Assembly: GCA_022841345.1 (NCBI GenBank)
Contig: JALHRR010000005.1
Span: 101,849 to 165,848, forward strand
DNA length: 64,000 bases
From: Saprospiraceae bacterium
Lineage (GTDB): Bacteria; Bacteroidota; Bacteroidia; Chitinophagales; Saprospiraceae
Direction of reading: 5' to 3'
The notes below the pieces were generated by a model that ran no database searches, had not been told where the DNA came from, and saw nothing but the letters and a program-made list of their open reading frames with translations. How positions within the stretch are numbered: the stretch's first letter is position 1; each line of letters opens with the position of its first letter. The translations under genes were made by a program, and so were the position numbers. This document shows, piece by piece, positions 35,514 to 44,504 of this stretch.

Positions 35514-36848
35514 TTACATAGATGTGGACGGACCCGCAGTTTCTAAAAAAGCGCGGACTGCACTGTAAGATACAGTTTTATCTTTAAAGTGTTCTACTGC
35601 AACATCTTGTAACGAAGCCGGAACTTCCAGCTGATGCAGAATATTGGTCAAATGCATTTTCATGTGTCCCTTCTGAATGCCGGTGGTAATCAGGGATCTG
35701 ACAGCTGCAAAATTCTGTGCCAAACCTACAGAAGCAATAATTCCCATTAATTGACGGGCTGTTGGATTTCCAAGTAATTGCATTGATCTTCTGGCAAGTG
35801 GGTGAAGTGAAGTCAAGCCACCGATTGTTCCGATTGCCAATGGCAAATGAATCCAGAAATGAAAAATATCATTTTCAACTTTACAGTAACTAAGGCTTCT
35901 GTACTGCCCATCCCGACTAGCAAATGTATGACCACAGGCCTCTATTGCCCTGAAATCATTTGCAGTCGCCAAAATGACAGCATCTACCCCATTGAAGATT
36001 CCCTTATTATGGGTAGTAGCACGATAAGGATCAATGTGAGCAATTCTCACCGCCTTTTCAAACTTCCATGCAAATTGTTGAGGATCAATATCCTTTGCAC
36101 AATTCAATTCAGCAACCGGACAACTGACTCTTGCTTCTACAAGGCATTCGGGTGTATAGTTGCTCAGGATGGACATGATGATTTTAATATCCTTATAAGA
36201 TTCAGGAATGTCTTCATACTCCAAAACAAATGCTACAAGAGAATCTGCAAAACTTTCCAGGACAGAATTAATAAAATTGGCACCCATAGAGTCACAGGTC
36301 TCGAATTTTACTCTCAGCTGAAAATATTCTGCTTCCTGATCAGTGAAATCAAGAAGATCTATGTCCAGAACGCCTCCTCCTCTTTGCTCCATATTGCAGG
36401 TGATATGTGCAGCGTCTTTGATCAATCTTTCTTTGATCTCAGGCATGAGCTTGTACAGGGTTTCATAATTACCCTGCCACATAAAATGTACCTGTCCAAC
36501 TTTGACGGTGCCTAATATCCTGGTATGAAATCCACCTTTATCGTGCCAGAATTTGGCCGCATTGGATACCGCAGCAACTACCGAGCTTTCCTCTATAACC
36601 ATGGGAATGCAGTAAGTTCTGCCATCTATCAGAAAATTTGGCGCCACCCCGAAAGGCAGAATATAGTTACTGATGGTATTTTCACTAAATCCATCCAATA
36701 TCTGTTGCTTATGTTCGTCCGGAAGCCAAAAGCTGCTGATTTCTTTTACTGCTGCTTCAGGATCTTCAAAATATTGACCCGCGATAGCCTGAAGTTTTTG
36801 CAACTTGCTCAGCTTTGAAAATCCTTTAATCATTTTTTTTCTATCCAT
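35514..36848 (-). CDS. mvaA: Hydroxymethylglutaryl-CoA reductase, class II
   Basis: About 444 residues. Landmarks of class II enzymes: ENTISNYILPFGVAPNFLIDG, the catalytic glutamate in IEESSVVAAVSNAAKFW, the DSMGANFIN nucleotide-binding motif, the lysine of THNKGIFNGVDAV, and the catalytic histidine in KGHMKMHL near the C-terminus. It makes mevalonate from HMG-CoA for isoprenoid synthesis. Two ATGs stand in tandem (36851 and 36848); the second is taken because the product then begins MDRKKMIKGFSKLS, but the first is equally possible. It lies between fni and the GHMP kinase on the minus strand. Confidence 0.95.
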   Translation of the reverse strand: MDRKKMIKGFSKLSKLQKLQAIAGQYFEDPEAAVKEISSFWLPDEHKQQILDGFSENTISNYILPFGVAPNFLIDGRTYCIPMVIEESSVVAAVSNAAKFWHDKGGFHTRILGTVKVGQVHFMWQGNYETLYKLMPEIKERLIKDAAHITCNMEQRGGGVLDIDLLDFTDQEAEYFQLRVKFETCDSMGANFINSVLESFADSLVAFVLEYEDIPESYKDIKIIMSILSNYTPECLVEARVSCPVAELNCAKDIDPQQFAWKFEKAVRIAHIDPYRATTHNKGIFNGVDAVILATANDFRAIEACGHTFASRDGQYRSLSYCKVENDIFHFWIHLPLAIGTIGGLTSLHPLARRSMQLLGNPTARQLMGIIASVGLAQNFAAVRSLITTGIQKGHMKMHLTNILHQLEVPASLQDVAVEHFKDKTVSYSAVRAFLETAGPSTSM

Positions 36849-36888
36849 CATTAATCAAATGAAATGTATTCTGATGCTATTTAATTTA

Positions 36889-37920
36889 TCAGGATTTTAC
36901 TTTTAAAAATGTTTTGGCCAACTTCAAACCTTCGACCTGAAGATTTACATAATCATACAATTCTTTATAATTTCCTCTGGCATACTTCAGAAAGCCGGAG
37001 GCTTGTCCATAGACTGATGGAAATTTGCATTTTGAAATCAAATAATAGCCATCAAGAAAATCTTGTATCCCACCGGAAATGATAATTTGCTTTCCGTCCT
37101 TTACTTCCATTTGATTGAGCCATTCAAGCATCTCCGGGGCTGAATGTCCGATATTCATTAATGGCCCATATGATTCCTTATGCAGGTTGTCTGCGCGTAA
37201 CAATTCCAGTTTTGAAAAATTTGTTCCTCCATTTGCCGCCAGATCAATGGCAGCCAAAGGTAAATCCATCAAAGCCTTAAGAGACGACGGCCCAAATCCT
37301 TGTCCTACTTCTTTGACAATAACAGGTATATGCAGTATATTCAATAACTCAGTGATCGTTTCAATGGGTGCTTTTCTAATAAAATCACCTTCAGGTTGCA
37401 GCCATTCCTGCATTGGGTTAACATGCACTATCAGCCCATCAGCCTCCAGGCTATCTATTAATTTATTAATCAGTCCCGTTTTGTTTTCTGCGATCAATCG
37501 CTCTACCTGAGCGATACCCAGATTGGCATATAAAGGAAGATCGTACCCAATGAAGCGTCTCACATTAAAATCATCCAGATATTCATCACTGCTGAGAAGT
37601 GAGCGACAGGATCCAAGGCCCATTCCCATTCCAAAATCTTTGCAGGCACGTGCCAGATTTTCATTGATTACTCTGGCGATCCCGGTACCACCGGTCATAC
37701 TGGATACCCACAAAGGCACAGCCAACTTTTTGCCTAAAAACTCCAGGGCGAGAGAAGTATCACTTCCAGGATGGCCCGCCAGCATCGGCTCATAATAAAA
37801 ACGATTATCAATCTCCTTGCCGGCAACCCGGGATTCAAAGGCCAGTGTGATGTGATCCTTTTTCCGGGAAGAAGCCAGTGGGTCTGTATCTTCAAGCAAG
37901 GGATTTGTATGCGGATCCAT
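36889..37920 (-). CDS. fni: Type 2 isopentenyl-diphosphate delta-isomerase (FMN-dependent)
   Basis: A 343-residue enzyme that interconverts isopentenyl and dimethylallyl diphosphate using reduced FMN. Seen: DHITLAFES near the N-terminus, WVSSMTGGTG, GMGLGSCRSLL, YANLGIAQ, the substrate motif VHVNPMQEWLQPEGD, VIVKEVGQGF, and the phosphate-binding IDLAANGGTNF and ISGGIQDFLDGY ... YGQASGFLK blocks. The length is normal. It is the first gene of the fni-mvaA-GHMP kinase unit, divergent from the ribosomal protein operon at 38219. Confidence 0.95.
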   Translation of the reverse strand: MDPHTNPLLEDTDPLASSRKKDHITLAFESRVAGKEIDNRFYYEPMLAGHPGSDTSLALEFLGKKLAVPLWVSSMTGGTGIARVINENLARACKDFGMGMGLGSCRSLLSSDEYLDDFNVRRFIGYDLPLYANLGIAQVERLIAENKTGLINKLIDSLEADGLIVHVNPMQEWLQPEGDFIRKAPIETITELLNILHIPVIVKEVGQGFGPSSLKALMDLPLAAIDLAANGGTNFSKLELLRADNLHKESYGPLMNIGHSAPEMLEWLNQMEVKDGKQIIISGGIQDFLDGYYLISKCKFPSVYGQASGFLKYARGNYKELYDYVNLQVEGLKLAKTFLKVKS

Positions 37921-38132
37921 ATGAATCGTGATAAATATTTCAGCAAATTAACGAGTTTCTCAGTCAAAAAACATCGATTAGGATCCAAAGTTGCAATCCG
38001 CCAAAAGAGAATTACTGAGATAAGTATATTATTATCAGGACTTACAATAGCAATGAATAAAATAGTCCGGCCAAAAAAAAACTGTAATTCAGCAGCTTAT
38101 GAATTTTATTTGATATTTTTTTCTGAGAAAAG

Positions 38133-38164
38133 ATTGCAAATTGAATAAGATAATTTTACATTTG
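38133..38164 (+). promoter_or_regulatory. Promoter of the rplM operon (Bacteroidota type)
   Basis: TACATTTG at 38157-38164 matches the -7 consensus TAnnTTTG; ATTG at 38133-38136 lies 20 bases upstream as the -33 element. The predicted transcript begins near 38170. Confidence 0.6.
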
Positions 38165-38168
38165 CAGC

Positions 38169-38181
38169 CGCTTTCGAAGCG
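38169..38181 (+). promoter_or_regulatory. Small leader hairpin before rplM
   Basis: CGCTT-TCG-AAGCG at the predicted 5' end of the rplM transcript. It may protect the RNA or take part in ribosomal-protein feedback; both are inference. Confidence 0.35.
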
Positions 38182-38218
38182 AGGATTATTTTTAGTAAAG
38201 AAATAAAGAAAAAAAGTT

Positions 38219-38662
38219 GTGAATACGCTAAGCTACAAAACTAAGTCAGCCCGCAAAGAGGATGTCAAGCACCAATGGTATATCATTGATGCTGAGAGCG
38301 AAATTGTCGGTAGACTCAGCTCAAAAATCGCGCATGTATTGCGTGGAAAACATCGTCCTGATTTCACCCCTCACGTAGACTGTGGAGATTACATCATCGT
38401 AGTCAATGCTGAAAAAGTGAGATTTACGGGTAAAAAATGGGATGACAAAGAATACCTTAGGTATTCTGGCTATCCGGGAGGACAAAAAAGAACGGTAGCT
38501 GCCAATCAATTGGTAAAAAAACCTGAATCCATCCTGGAGATGGCAGTAAAAGGAATGCTACCAAAAACAAAACTTGGCAATGCCATGATTAAAAAACTGT
38601 TTGTTTACGCTGGTCCGGAACATCCGCATCAGGCGCAACAACCTCAACCATTCAAATTCTAA
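38219..38662 (+). CDS. rplM: 50S ribosomal protein L13
   Basis: A 147-residue large-subunit protein (uL13). It begins with GTG at 38219 giving NTLSYKTKSA, the same opening as Bacteroidota L13 proteins; no ATG is in a suitable place. Family motifs: WYIIDAESEIVGRLSSKIAHVLRGKH, TPHVDCGDYIIVVNAEKV, FTGKKWDDK and YSGYPGG. It lies seven bases before rpsI, the near-universal pairing. Confidence 0.97.
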   Translation: MNTLSYKTKSARKEDVKHQWYIIDAESEIVGRLSSKIAHVLRGKHRPDFTPHVDCGDYIIVVNAEKVRFTGKKWDDKEYLRYSGYPGGQKRTVAANQLVKKPESILEMAVKGMLPKTKLGNAMIKKLFVYAGPEHPHQAQQPQPFKF

Positions 38663-38669
38663 CCGATCC

Positions 38670-39056
38670 ATGGAAACTATCAACGCAATCGGTCGCCGCA
38701 AAGCATCTGTAGCAAGAGTGTATCTGAAAAAAGGTACAGGTGCTATCAGCATCAACGGTAAGACTTTAAAAGAATATTTCCCGCAGATTCACATACAAAC
38801 CAAAGTACACGAGCCCATCGAAACATTGGGTCTTGAAAATGGCTATGACCTGAATGTCAATGTCAAAGGAGGAGGATATAAAGGACAAGCAGAAGCCATT
38901 CGCATGGGTATTTCCAGAGCATTGGTAAAATTGGACGAAAATTACAAACCTGCTCTGAAAGAGAAAAAATTATTGACCAGAGATGCCCGCGAAGTTGAAC
39001 GTAAAAAATACGGTAAGCCTAAGGCAAGAAAGAGCTTCCAGTTCAGCAAGCGTTAA
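38670..39056 (+). CDS. rpsI: 30S ribosomal protein S9
   Basis: A 128-residue small-subunit protein (uS9). The ATG at 38670 gives METINAIGRRKASVARVYL, the usual start; a frame extending further upstream overlaps rplM and is not used. The VKGGGYKGQAEAIRMGISRAL block and the basic C-terminus (KARKSFQFSKR), which reaches the decoding centre and contacts tRNA, are present. Confidence 0.97.
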   Translation: METINAIGRRKASVARVYLKKGTGAISINGKTLKEYFPQIHIQTKVHEPIETLGLENGYDLNVNVKGGGYKGQAEAIRMGISRALVKLDENYKPALKEKKLLTRDAREVERKKYGKPKARKSFQFSKR

Positions 39057-39107
39057 TACCCTTATTCAATTTATTCTGCAACAATCATACAGAAAAAAGA
39101 TATTAGA

Positions 39108-39836
39108 ATGGAAACACCCGATTATAAAGATATGCTGGATGCAGGTGTGCACTTTGGACACCTCAGAAGCAAATGGAACCCTAAGATGCAACCATACATC
39201 TTTGCAGAACGCAAAGGGATTCACATTATAGACCTGAATCGTACTAAGGACTGCCTTGAGACTGCCGCTAACGCTGCACGTCATATGGCCAGATCAGGCA
39301 AAAAAATCCTTTTCGTTGCTACGAAAAAACAAGCCAGAGATATCGTGGCGGAAGCAGCAAGAAGCGTAAATATGCCTTATGTGACTGACAGATGGCTGGG
39401 AGGTATGATGACCAACTTCGCAACAATCCGCCGTTCTGTGAAAAAAATGCAGAACATCGAGAAAATCCTGGGAGATACAAGTCTTTCCAGCGTTACCAAA
39501 AAAGAACGTTTGACTCTTTCCCGTGAGAGAGAAAAACTGGATAAAGTACTGGGCGGTATCGCAGGTATCAACAGATTGCCTTCTGCATTATTCATCGTGG
39601 ATATCCACCATGAGCACCTGGCACTGGCAGAAGCTGAAAACCTGGGTATCAAAACTATCGGTATAGTTGATACCAACTCTAATCCAAACCTGGTAGATTT
39701 TCCAATTCCTGCCAATGATGATGCAAGCAAGTCAATTGCTTTGGTGACAAACTATATTGTCAACGCAATCAAGGAAGGACTGGAAGAAAGAAAGGCTAAG
39801 AAATCAGACAAAGACGGCGAGGACGCTGAGTTCTGA
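39108..39836 (+). CDS. rpsB: 30S ribosomal protein S2
   Basis: A 242-residue protein (uS2) with DMLDAGVHFGHLRSKWNPKM, KGIHIIDLNRT, ILFVATKKQARDIV, DRWLGGMMTNFATI and IGIVDTNSNPNLVDFPIPANDDA, all family signatures. It is followed by an acidic, lysine-rich tail. It is part of the rplM-rpsI-rpsB-tsf block, about 50 bases after rpsI. Confidence 0.97.
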   Translation: METPDYKDMLDAGVHFGHLRSKWNPKMQPYIFAERKGIHIIDLNRTKDCLETAANAARHMARSGKKILFVATKKQARDIVAEAARSVNMPYVTDRWLGGMMTNFATIRRSVKKMQNIEKILGDTSLSSVTKKERLTLSREREKLDKVLGGIAGINRLPSALFIVDIHHEHLALAEAENLGIKTIGIVDTNSNPNLVDFPIPANDDASKSIALVTNYIVNAIKEGLEERKAKKSDKDGEDAEF

Positions 39837-39891
39837 TGAAGTTGGTACACAATTTTTCAAGAATCATCTAAATAAAAATTTAAAATAAGTC

Positions 39892-40728
39892 ATGAGCGAA
39901 GTAACTATTTCGGCAGCAGACGTAAAGCGCCTAAGAGATCAGACAGGTGCAGGTATGATGGATTGTAAAGCAGCCCTTGCAGAATCTAATGGAGATTTTG
40001 AAGGAGCCATCGAATATCTCCGTAAGAAAGGACAAAAATTATCTTTGAAAAGAGCAGACCGTGAAGCTAAAGAAGGTATCGTAGTTGCACTGGTATCAAA
40101 TGATCAGACAAAAGGTATCGTTATCAGATTGAGCAGTGAAACTGATTTCGTTGCAAAAAATCAGGATTTCATCGATCTTGGAAAAGCTTTCGCTCAGATT
40201 GCTCTGGATTCTTTCCCTGCAAATCTGGAAGCTTTACTGGCTCTTCCTTATGGCAATATCACTATTGGTGATAAAGTAAGCGAGCAAGTAGGTGTCATCG
40301 GAGAGAAAATCGAATTGGCTGACTACGAAAAAATCGAAGCTCCACTAGTTGTTTCTTATATCCATAGTGGATACAGAGCAGGCGTGATTGTAGGCTTGAA
40401 TAAAAGTGGAGATGCCATTGCAGAAGCCGGCAAAGACGTAGCAATGCAAATCGCAGCAATGAAACCTGTAGCTGTTGATAAAGACGGTGTAGATGCTGCC
40501 ATGATTGAAAAAGAAATCGAAATAGGTAAAGAAGTAGCACGTCAGGAAGGTAAGCCTGAAGCAATGTTAGAAAAAATTGCTCAGGGTAAACTGAACAAAT
40601 TCTTCAAGGAAAGCACCCTGCTAAATCAGGATTTCGTGAAGGACGGAAGCAAAACTGTAGGGGCATACCTGAAAGAACAAGACGCAGATCTTACTGTGAC
40701 AGCGTTCAAACATGTGATGCTAGGTTAA
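39892..40728 (+). CDS. tsf: Elongation factor Ts
   Basis: A 278-residue guanine-nucleotide exchange factor for EF-Tu. The N-terminal UBA-like domain reads VKRLRDQTGAGMMDCKAALAESNGDFEGAIEYLRKKG, and the conserved SETDFVAKN core follows. The dimerisation region and the C-terminal module (FFKESTLLNQDFVKD) are present, giving normal length. It is the last gene of the ribosomal block, followed by a strong terminator. Confidence 0.97.
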   Translation: MSEVTISAADVKRLRDQTGAGMMDCKAALAESNGDFEGAIEYLRKKGQKLSLKRADREAKEGIVVALVSNDQTKGIVIRLSSETDFVAKNQDFIDLGKAFAQIALDSFPANLEALLALPYGNITIGDKVSEQVGVIGEKIELADYEKIEAPLVVSYIHSGYRAGVIVGLNKSGDAIAEAGKDVAMQIAAMKPVAVDKDGVDAAMIEKEIEIGKEVARQEGKPEAMLEKIAQGKLNKFFKESTLLNQDFVKDGSKTVGAYLKEQDADLTVTAFKHVMLG

Positions 40729-40741
40729 AATAATTTGAAAG

Positions 40742-40771
40742 GAGCGAATCAATTGATTCGCTCTTTTTTTT
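40742..40771 (+). terminator. Intrinsic terminator after tsf
   Basis: A 22-base perfect palindrome, GAGCGAATCAA / TTGATTCGCTC, followed by eight T. Confidence 0.93.
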
Positions 40772-40863
40772 GGCTGCAATTTTTGGCATTAAACAAACTA
40801 ATAACCCAGAAATCAGGTCATGACAATAGAACTTAATAAACATTCAATAAAGTAAAAGGCAAG

Positions 40864-41574
40864 ATGGCTGCAAAATATAAAAGAATCCTTCTCAAGCTTA
40901 GTGGTGAATCCCTCATGGGAGAACAAAAATATGGGATTGATCCGGGTATGCTTTCTAATTATGCAGGTCAAATCAAACTCCTGATCGATGCGGGCGTTGA
41001 AGTAGCAGTGGTCATTGGCGGAGGAAATATTTTCAGGGGTCTTACCGCTGTTAATTCCGGAATTGAAAGAGTGCAGGGGGATTATATGGGAATGCTTGCC
41101 ACTACCATTAATGGAATGGCGATCCAGTCAGCTCTCGAATTTGCAGGTGTCAATACAAGATTGGTTTCAGCTATCAAAATGGAGCAAATCGCAGAGCCAT
41201 ATATCAGACGTCGGGCTATCAGACATTTGGAAAAAGGCAGAGTCGTGATTTTCTCAGGAGGAACAGGAAGTCCTTACTTTACGACAGATTCTGCTGCTGC
41301 TTTGAGAGCCAATGAAATTAATGCAGATGTTATCTTAAAAGGTACCCGCGTAGATGGAATTTATTCAGCGGATCCTGAAAAAGATCCCAATGCAGTAAAA
41401 TTCGACTTTTTATCTTTTGCCAAAGTCATTAGCCTTGGACTGGATGTAATGGACATGACAGCTTTCACGCTATGCCAGGAAAACAATCTACCCATTATTG
41501 TTTTCGATATCAATAAAAAAGAAAATCTGAAACGGATTATCATGGGTGAAAATGTAGGAACGCTGGTTTCCTGA
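40864..41574 (+). CDS. pyrH: Uridylate kinase
   Basis: A 236-residue hexameric UMP kinase of the amino-acid kinase fold. Seen: [62 protein letters not shown] and the [19 protein letters not shown] block. It makes UDP from UMP with ATP. The gene lies in its usual place after tsf, but the frr gene that commonly follows pyrH is not next to it here. Confidence 0.96.
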   Translation: MAAKYKRILLKLSGESLMGEQKYGIDPGMLSNYAGQIKLLIDAGVEVAVVIGGGNIFRGLTAVNSGIERVQGDYMGMLATTINGMAIQSALEFAGVNTRLVSAIKMEQIAEPYIRRRAIRHLEKGRVVIFSGGTGSPYFTTDSAAALRANEINADVILKGTRVDGIYSADPEKDPNAVKFDFLSFAKVISLGLDVMDMTAFTLCQENNLPIIVFDINKKENLKRIIMGENVGTLVS

Positions 41575-41831
41575 TTTTCATAATATTGATTTAATTTCAA
41601 CCACGAACAAAATAATAGTACTTTGGTTTCATTAGAAATGTATTGCGAAGTACTTTGATGTATGTTCCTTTGTCATAGTTAAATACCAAAACTATTTCAC
41701 AATATAATTGCGTATTAAGTATAACAGGCAGAGCTGAATTCTATAATGATTATTGCTATTCTGAAATGGATCGCATCCTCTCCTGTTTCGTTGTACTTGG
41801 TAAAATGATCTTTATTAGTCCTTGAAATTAA

Positions 41832-41839
41832 TATCTTTG
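41832..41839 (+). promoter_or_regulatory. -7 box for the GH3-type gene
   Basis: TATCTTTG matches TAnnTTTG and lies 23 bases before the start at 41863; TTTA at 41811-41814 could be the -33 element. The rest of the 41575-41862 gap has no gene. Confidence 0.45.
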
Positions 41840-41862
41840 TTCATAAGCAGTTAAGCCGATGT

Positions 41863-43401
41863 ATGCCGTCTATGTTTAAATCTGTAATCAATTATGGCGC
41901 TGTTCAGTTACTGAAATGGCGGTATAAGCGTATTGAACAAATCAGGAAGTATCCTCATGATTTGCAAAGGAATACCCTAAAGCACTTGCTAGAGACCGCA
42001 TCAGGGACAGAATTCGGACGGAAACACGATTTCAGATCGATTAAAACACATCAGCAATACCAATCCAATGTTCCTGCCGGAGATTATGAGGATTTTAAAC
42101 CTTATATTCAAAGAATGATGATGGGAGAGAAAGATATTCTGTGGAATGGCAGAATAAAAAACTACTCGAAATCTTCCGGAACTACCAGTGATAAAAGCAA
42201 ATTCATACCTGTACCCAGAGAAAATATGGTGGGCTGTCATTACCGCGGGAGTTGGGATGCGATGACTATATTGTATAATTTGAATCCCGAAATGGGGATA
42301 TTTGCCAATAGAAACCTGATCATGGGGGGCACAACCACTATTTTTGAGGCTAATCCATCTACCAGATTTGGTGATATTTCAGCTTTGATGATCCATCAGA
42401 TGCCAAATTTTGTCCGAAGTTTTTATACCCCTTCTCTTGAGACTGCATTGTTAGCTGATTGGGAGTTAAAAATTGAAAGAACAGCGATAGAGTCTTTGGC
42501 AAATCCTAATATTGCTATGTTTGGTGGAGTGCCAACCTGGAATATAGTATTATTCAAAAAACTCCTTGAAATGACCGGTGCAGACAATATGCTTCAGATC
42601 TGGCCAAAGCTAAAAGCTTATGTTCATGGAGGAGTTGGGTTCGAACCATACCGGAGTCAATTTGAGGCACTTCTTCCTTCAGATGATTTCATCTATCTGG
42701 AAGTATATAATGCTTCCGAAGGCTTTTTTGCGGTCAGTGATGAATCTAAAGCAGATGATATGCTGCTGTTGTTAAACAATTGCGTCTATTATGAATTCAT
42801 TGCTATGGAAGATTTCATGAATGACAGATTGAATGCAATTCCACTGGAAGACGTGAAAACCGGAGTTCAATATGCCATAATTATTTCCACAAATTCTGGT
42901 CTCTGGAGATATATGCCCGGAGACACTGTAGTATTTTCTTCCGTGAATCCTTATCGAATCAAAGTCACGGGCAGAACTAAACAATTTGTCAATGCCTTCG
43001 GTGAAGAATTGATGATAGCCAATACAGACAAAGCATTAGCTGAAACTTGTAAAGAATTTGATGCAGTTGCTTCAGAATATACAGTCGCACCTATCTATCT
43101 GAATATCAACGGGAAAGGCGGTCATCAATGGATCGTGGAATTTGAAAAAGACCCACTGGATCTTCCAAAATTTGCAGAGAAACTGGACATTAATCTGCAA
43201 AAAGTTAATTCTGACTATGAGGCAAAAAGAAGTAAAAACCTTGCCCTGGAATGCCTTAAAATGATGAAAGTTCCCAAAGGAACATTTTATAAATGGTTAG
43301 CCTCCAAAGGAAAATTGGGTGGCCAAAACAAAGTACCACGCCTCTCCAACCATCGAAATACAATCGATGAAATAGTGAATTTTCTGGAAAAAACAAATTG
43401 A
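41863..43401 (+). CDS. GH3 auxin-responsive-promoter family acyl-adenylating enzyme
   Basis: A 512-residue protein of the GH3 family (ANL-type adenylating fold). Motifs: the ATP-binding YSKSSGTTSDKSKFIPV loop, IFANRNLIMGG, YLEVYNASEGFFA (the YxASE-like motif), WRYMPGDTVVF and the hinge KVTGRTKQFVNAFGEELMIAN. Plant GH3 enzymes join acids to amino acids; bacterial members are common in Bacteroidota and their substrates are unknown. Translation starts at 41863 or three codons later (MFKS). The next gene begins one base after the stop, and recO follows, so they are likely co-transcribed. Confidence 0.9.
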   Translation: MPSMFKSVINYGAVQLLKWRYKRIEQIRKYPHDLQRNTLKHLLETASGTEFGRKHDFRSIKTHQQYQSNVPAGDYEDFKPYIQRMMMGEKDILWNGRIKNYSKSSGTTSDKSKFIPVPRENMVGCHYRGSWDAMTILYNLNPEMGIFANRNLIMGGTTTIFEANPSTRFGDISALMIHQMPNFVRSFYTPSLETALLADWELKIERTAIESLANPNIAMFGGVPTWNIVLFKKLLEMTGADNMLQIWPKLKAYVHGGVGFEPYRSQFEALLPSDDFIYLEVYNASEGFFAVSDESKADDMLLLLNNCVYYEFIAMEDFMNDRLNAIPLEDVKTGVQYAIIISTNSGLWRYMPGDTVVFSSVNPYRIKVTGRTKQFVNAFGEELMIANTDKALAETCKEFDAVASEYTVAPIYLNINGKGGHQWIVEFEKDPLDLPKFAEKLDINLQKVNSDYEAKRSKNLALECLKMMKVPKGTFYKWLASKGKLGGQNKVPRLSNHRNTIDEIVNFLEKTN

Positions 43402-43402
43402 A

Positions 43403-43732
43403 ATGGACAGCAAACTTGCTATCACCAGGGATCTATTGCTAAATACTTTTGAGGTAGAGGCGGAAAAGATTTCAGAGAATCCTGATGAGATTTTCCAGCA
43501 ACTCACACTTCAAATCGCCTGGATGATAGAACATAAACTGGATTTTCTTCTCAGTTTGTTATACAGACTGGACGTCTCCGAAGAAAAAATCAACTTCGCT
43601 CTGGCACCGCAATCTCCATTGCCGGCCGATCAGGCACTAGCTTTGCTCATACTGGAGCGACAAAAACAGCGAATGGAAACTAAAGAAAGATATAGACAAT
43701 TCACACAATCAAAAGGTGAAAACGATTGGTAA
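43403..43732 (+). CDS. Conserved small helical protein next to recO, function unknown
   Basis: A 109-residue, largely helical and acidic protein (LLLNTFEVEAEKISENPDEIFQQLTLQIAWMIEHKLDFLLSLLYRLDV). No signal peptide or membrane segment. No family is recognised with confidence. Its start is one base after the GH3 stop, which points to coupled translation, and recO begins 24 bases downstream. The spacing and codon use like its neighbours' support a real gene. Confidence 0.75.
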   Translation: MDSKLAITRDLLLNTFEVEAEKISENPDEIFQQLTLQIAWMIEHKLDFLLSLLYRLDVSEEKINFALAPQSPLPADQALALLILERQKQRMETKERYRQFTQSKGENDW

Positions 43733-43756
43733 TCATGCAATCAATGTCTGTAATTT

Positions 43757-44488
43757 ATGCTTGTTAAAACCAAAGGAATCGTATTCAAATCAATTAAATA
43801 CGGAGAAAACAGCCTGATTACAGACATTTTCACAGAAGAACTCGGTCTCCGATCTTATATCATTAACGGAGTGAGCTCAAAATCTGGAAACAACAAAATG
43901 GTGTTTTTCCAGCCTGCAAGTTTGTTGAATTTGATCGTGTATGAAAGGGAAGAGAAATCATTGGGAAGAATTAAGGAATTTGCTCATAATCATGTTTTCC
44001 AGAGAATTCCGTTTAATCTACTTTATGGATCTATGAGCCTGTTTATGATTGAAGTGACCAGGAATTCCATACGTGAAAAAACCGTGAACAGGCCTTTGTT
44101 TCAGTTTGTGTACGATAATATTTACAATCTGGATGAAGAAGATATTCCCCTTTCCCTATACCCTCATACATATCTGGTCCGTTTAAGTGAGCATCTGGGT
44201 TTTGCACCAAATGGCCATTGGACAGAAAAACTTTGTTACTTTAATTTGAGAGAAGGCAATTATGAATCTGACGCGCCTGTGCATCAGGATTACCTGGATC
44301 CCGCTGAAAGTTATTTGTTACATTTACTCAATACACTGGATGACAGCGAATTGATACAGCTGGACCCACAATCCAGGTTGTCCCGAAAAATAATATTAGA
44401 AAAATTATTGCATTATTACCATCTGCATATCGAACAGTTTAGAGAAATTCGCTCCGTGGAAATTCTTTCACAAATTATGCACGTTTGA
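43757..44488 (+). CDS. recO: DNA repair protein RecO
   Basis: A 243-residue recombination mediator. The N-terminal OB fold reads VKTKGIVFKSIKYGENSLITDIFTEELGLRSYIINGVSSK, typical of RecO, and a helical domain follows with PHTYLVRLSEHLGFAP. The zinc-binding cysteines of many RecO proteins are not present, as in other Bacteroidota. RecO works with RecF/RecR to load RecA on SSB-coated single strands. It lies directly before the PBP1A gene. Confidence 0.9.
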   Translation: MLVKTKGIVFKSIKYGENSLITDIFTEELGLRSYIINGVSSKSGNNKMVFFQPASLLNLIVYEREEKSLGRIKEFAHNHVFQRIPFNLLYGSMSLFMIEVTRNSIREKTVNRPLFQFVYDNIYNLDEEDIPLSLYPHTYLVRLSEHLGFAPNGHWTEKLCYFNLREGNYESDAPVHQDYLDPAESYLLHLLNTLDDSELIQLDPQSRLSRKIILEKLLHYYHLHIEQFREIRSVEILSQIMHV

Positions 44489-44504
44489 AAAGTAACTCAA
44501 TTAT

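Noticed and set aside
35847..36515. Long opposite-strand frame over the HMG-CoA reductase gene (222 codons), and similar frames over the tricorn, rng and L13-S9 genes
   Set aside because: They are antisense shadows of well-supported genes and show no domain, signal peptide or sensible codon pattern of their own.
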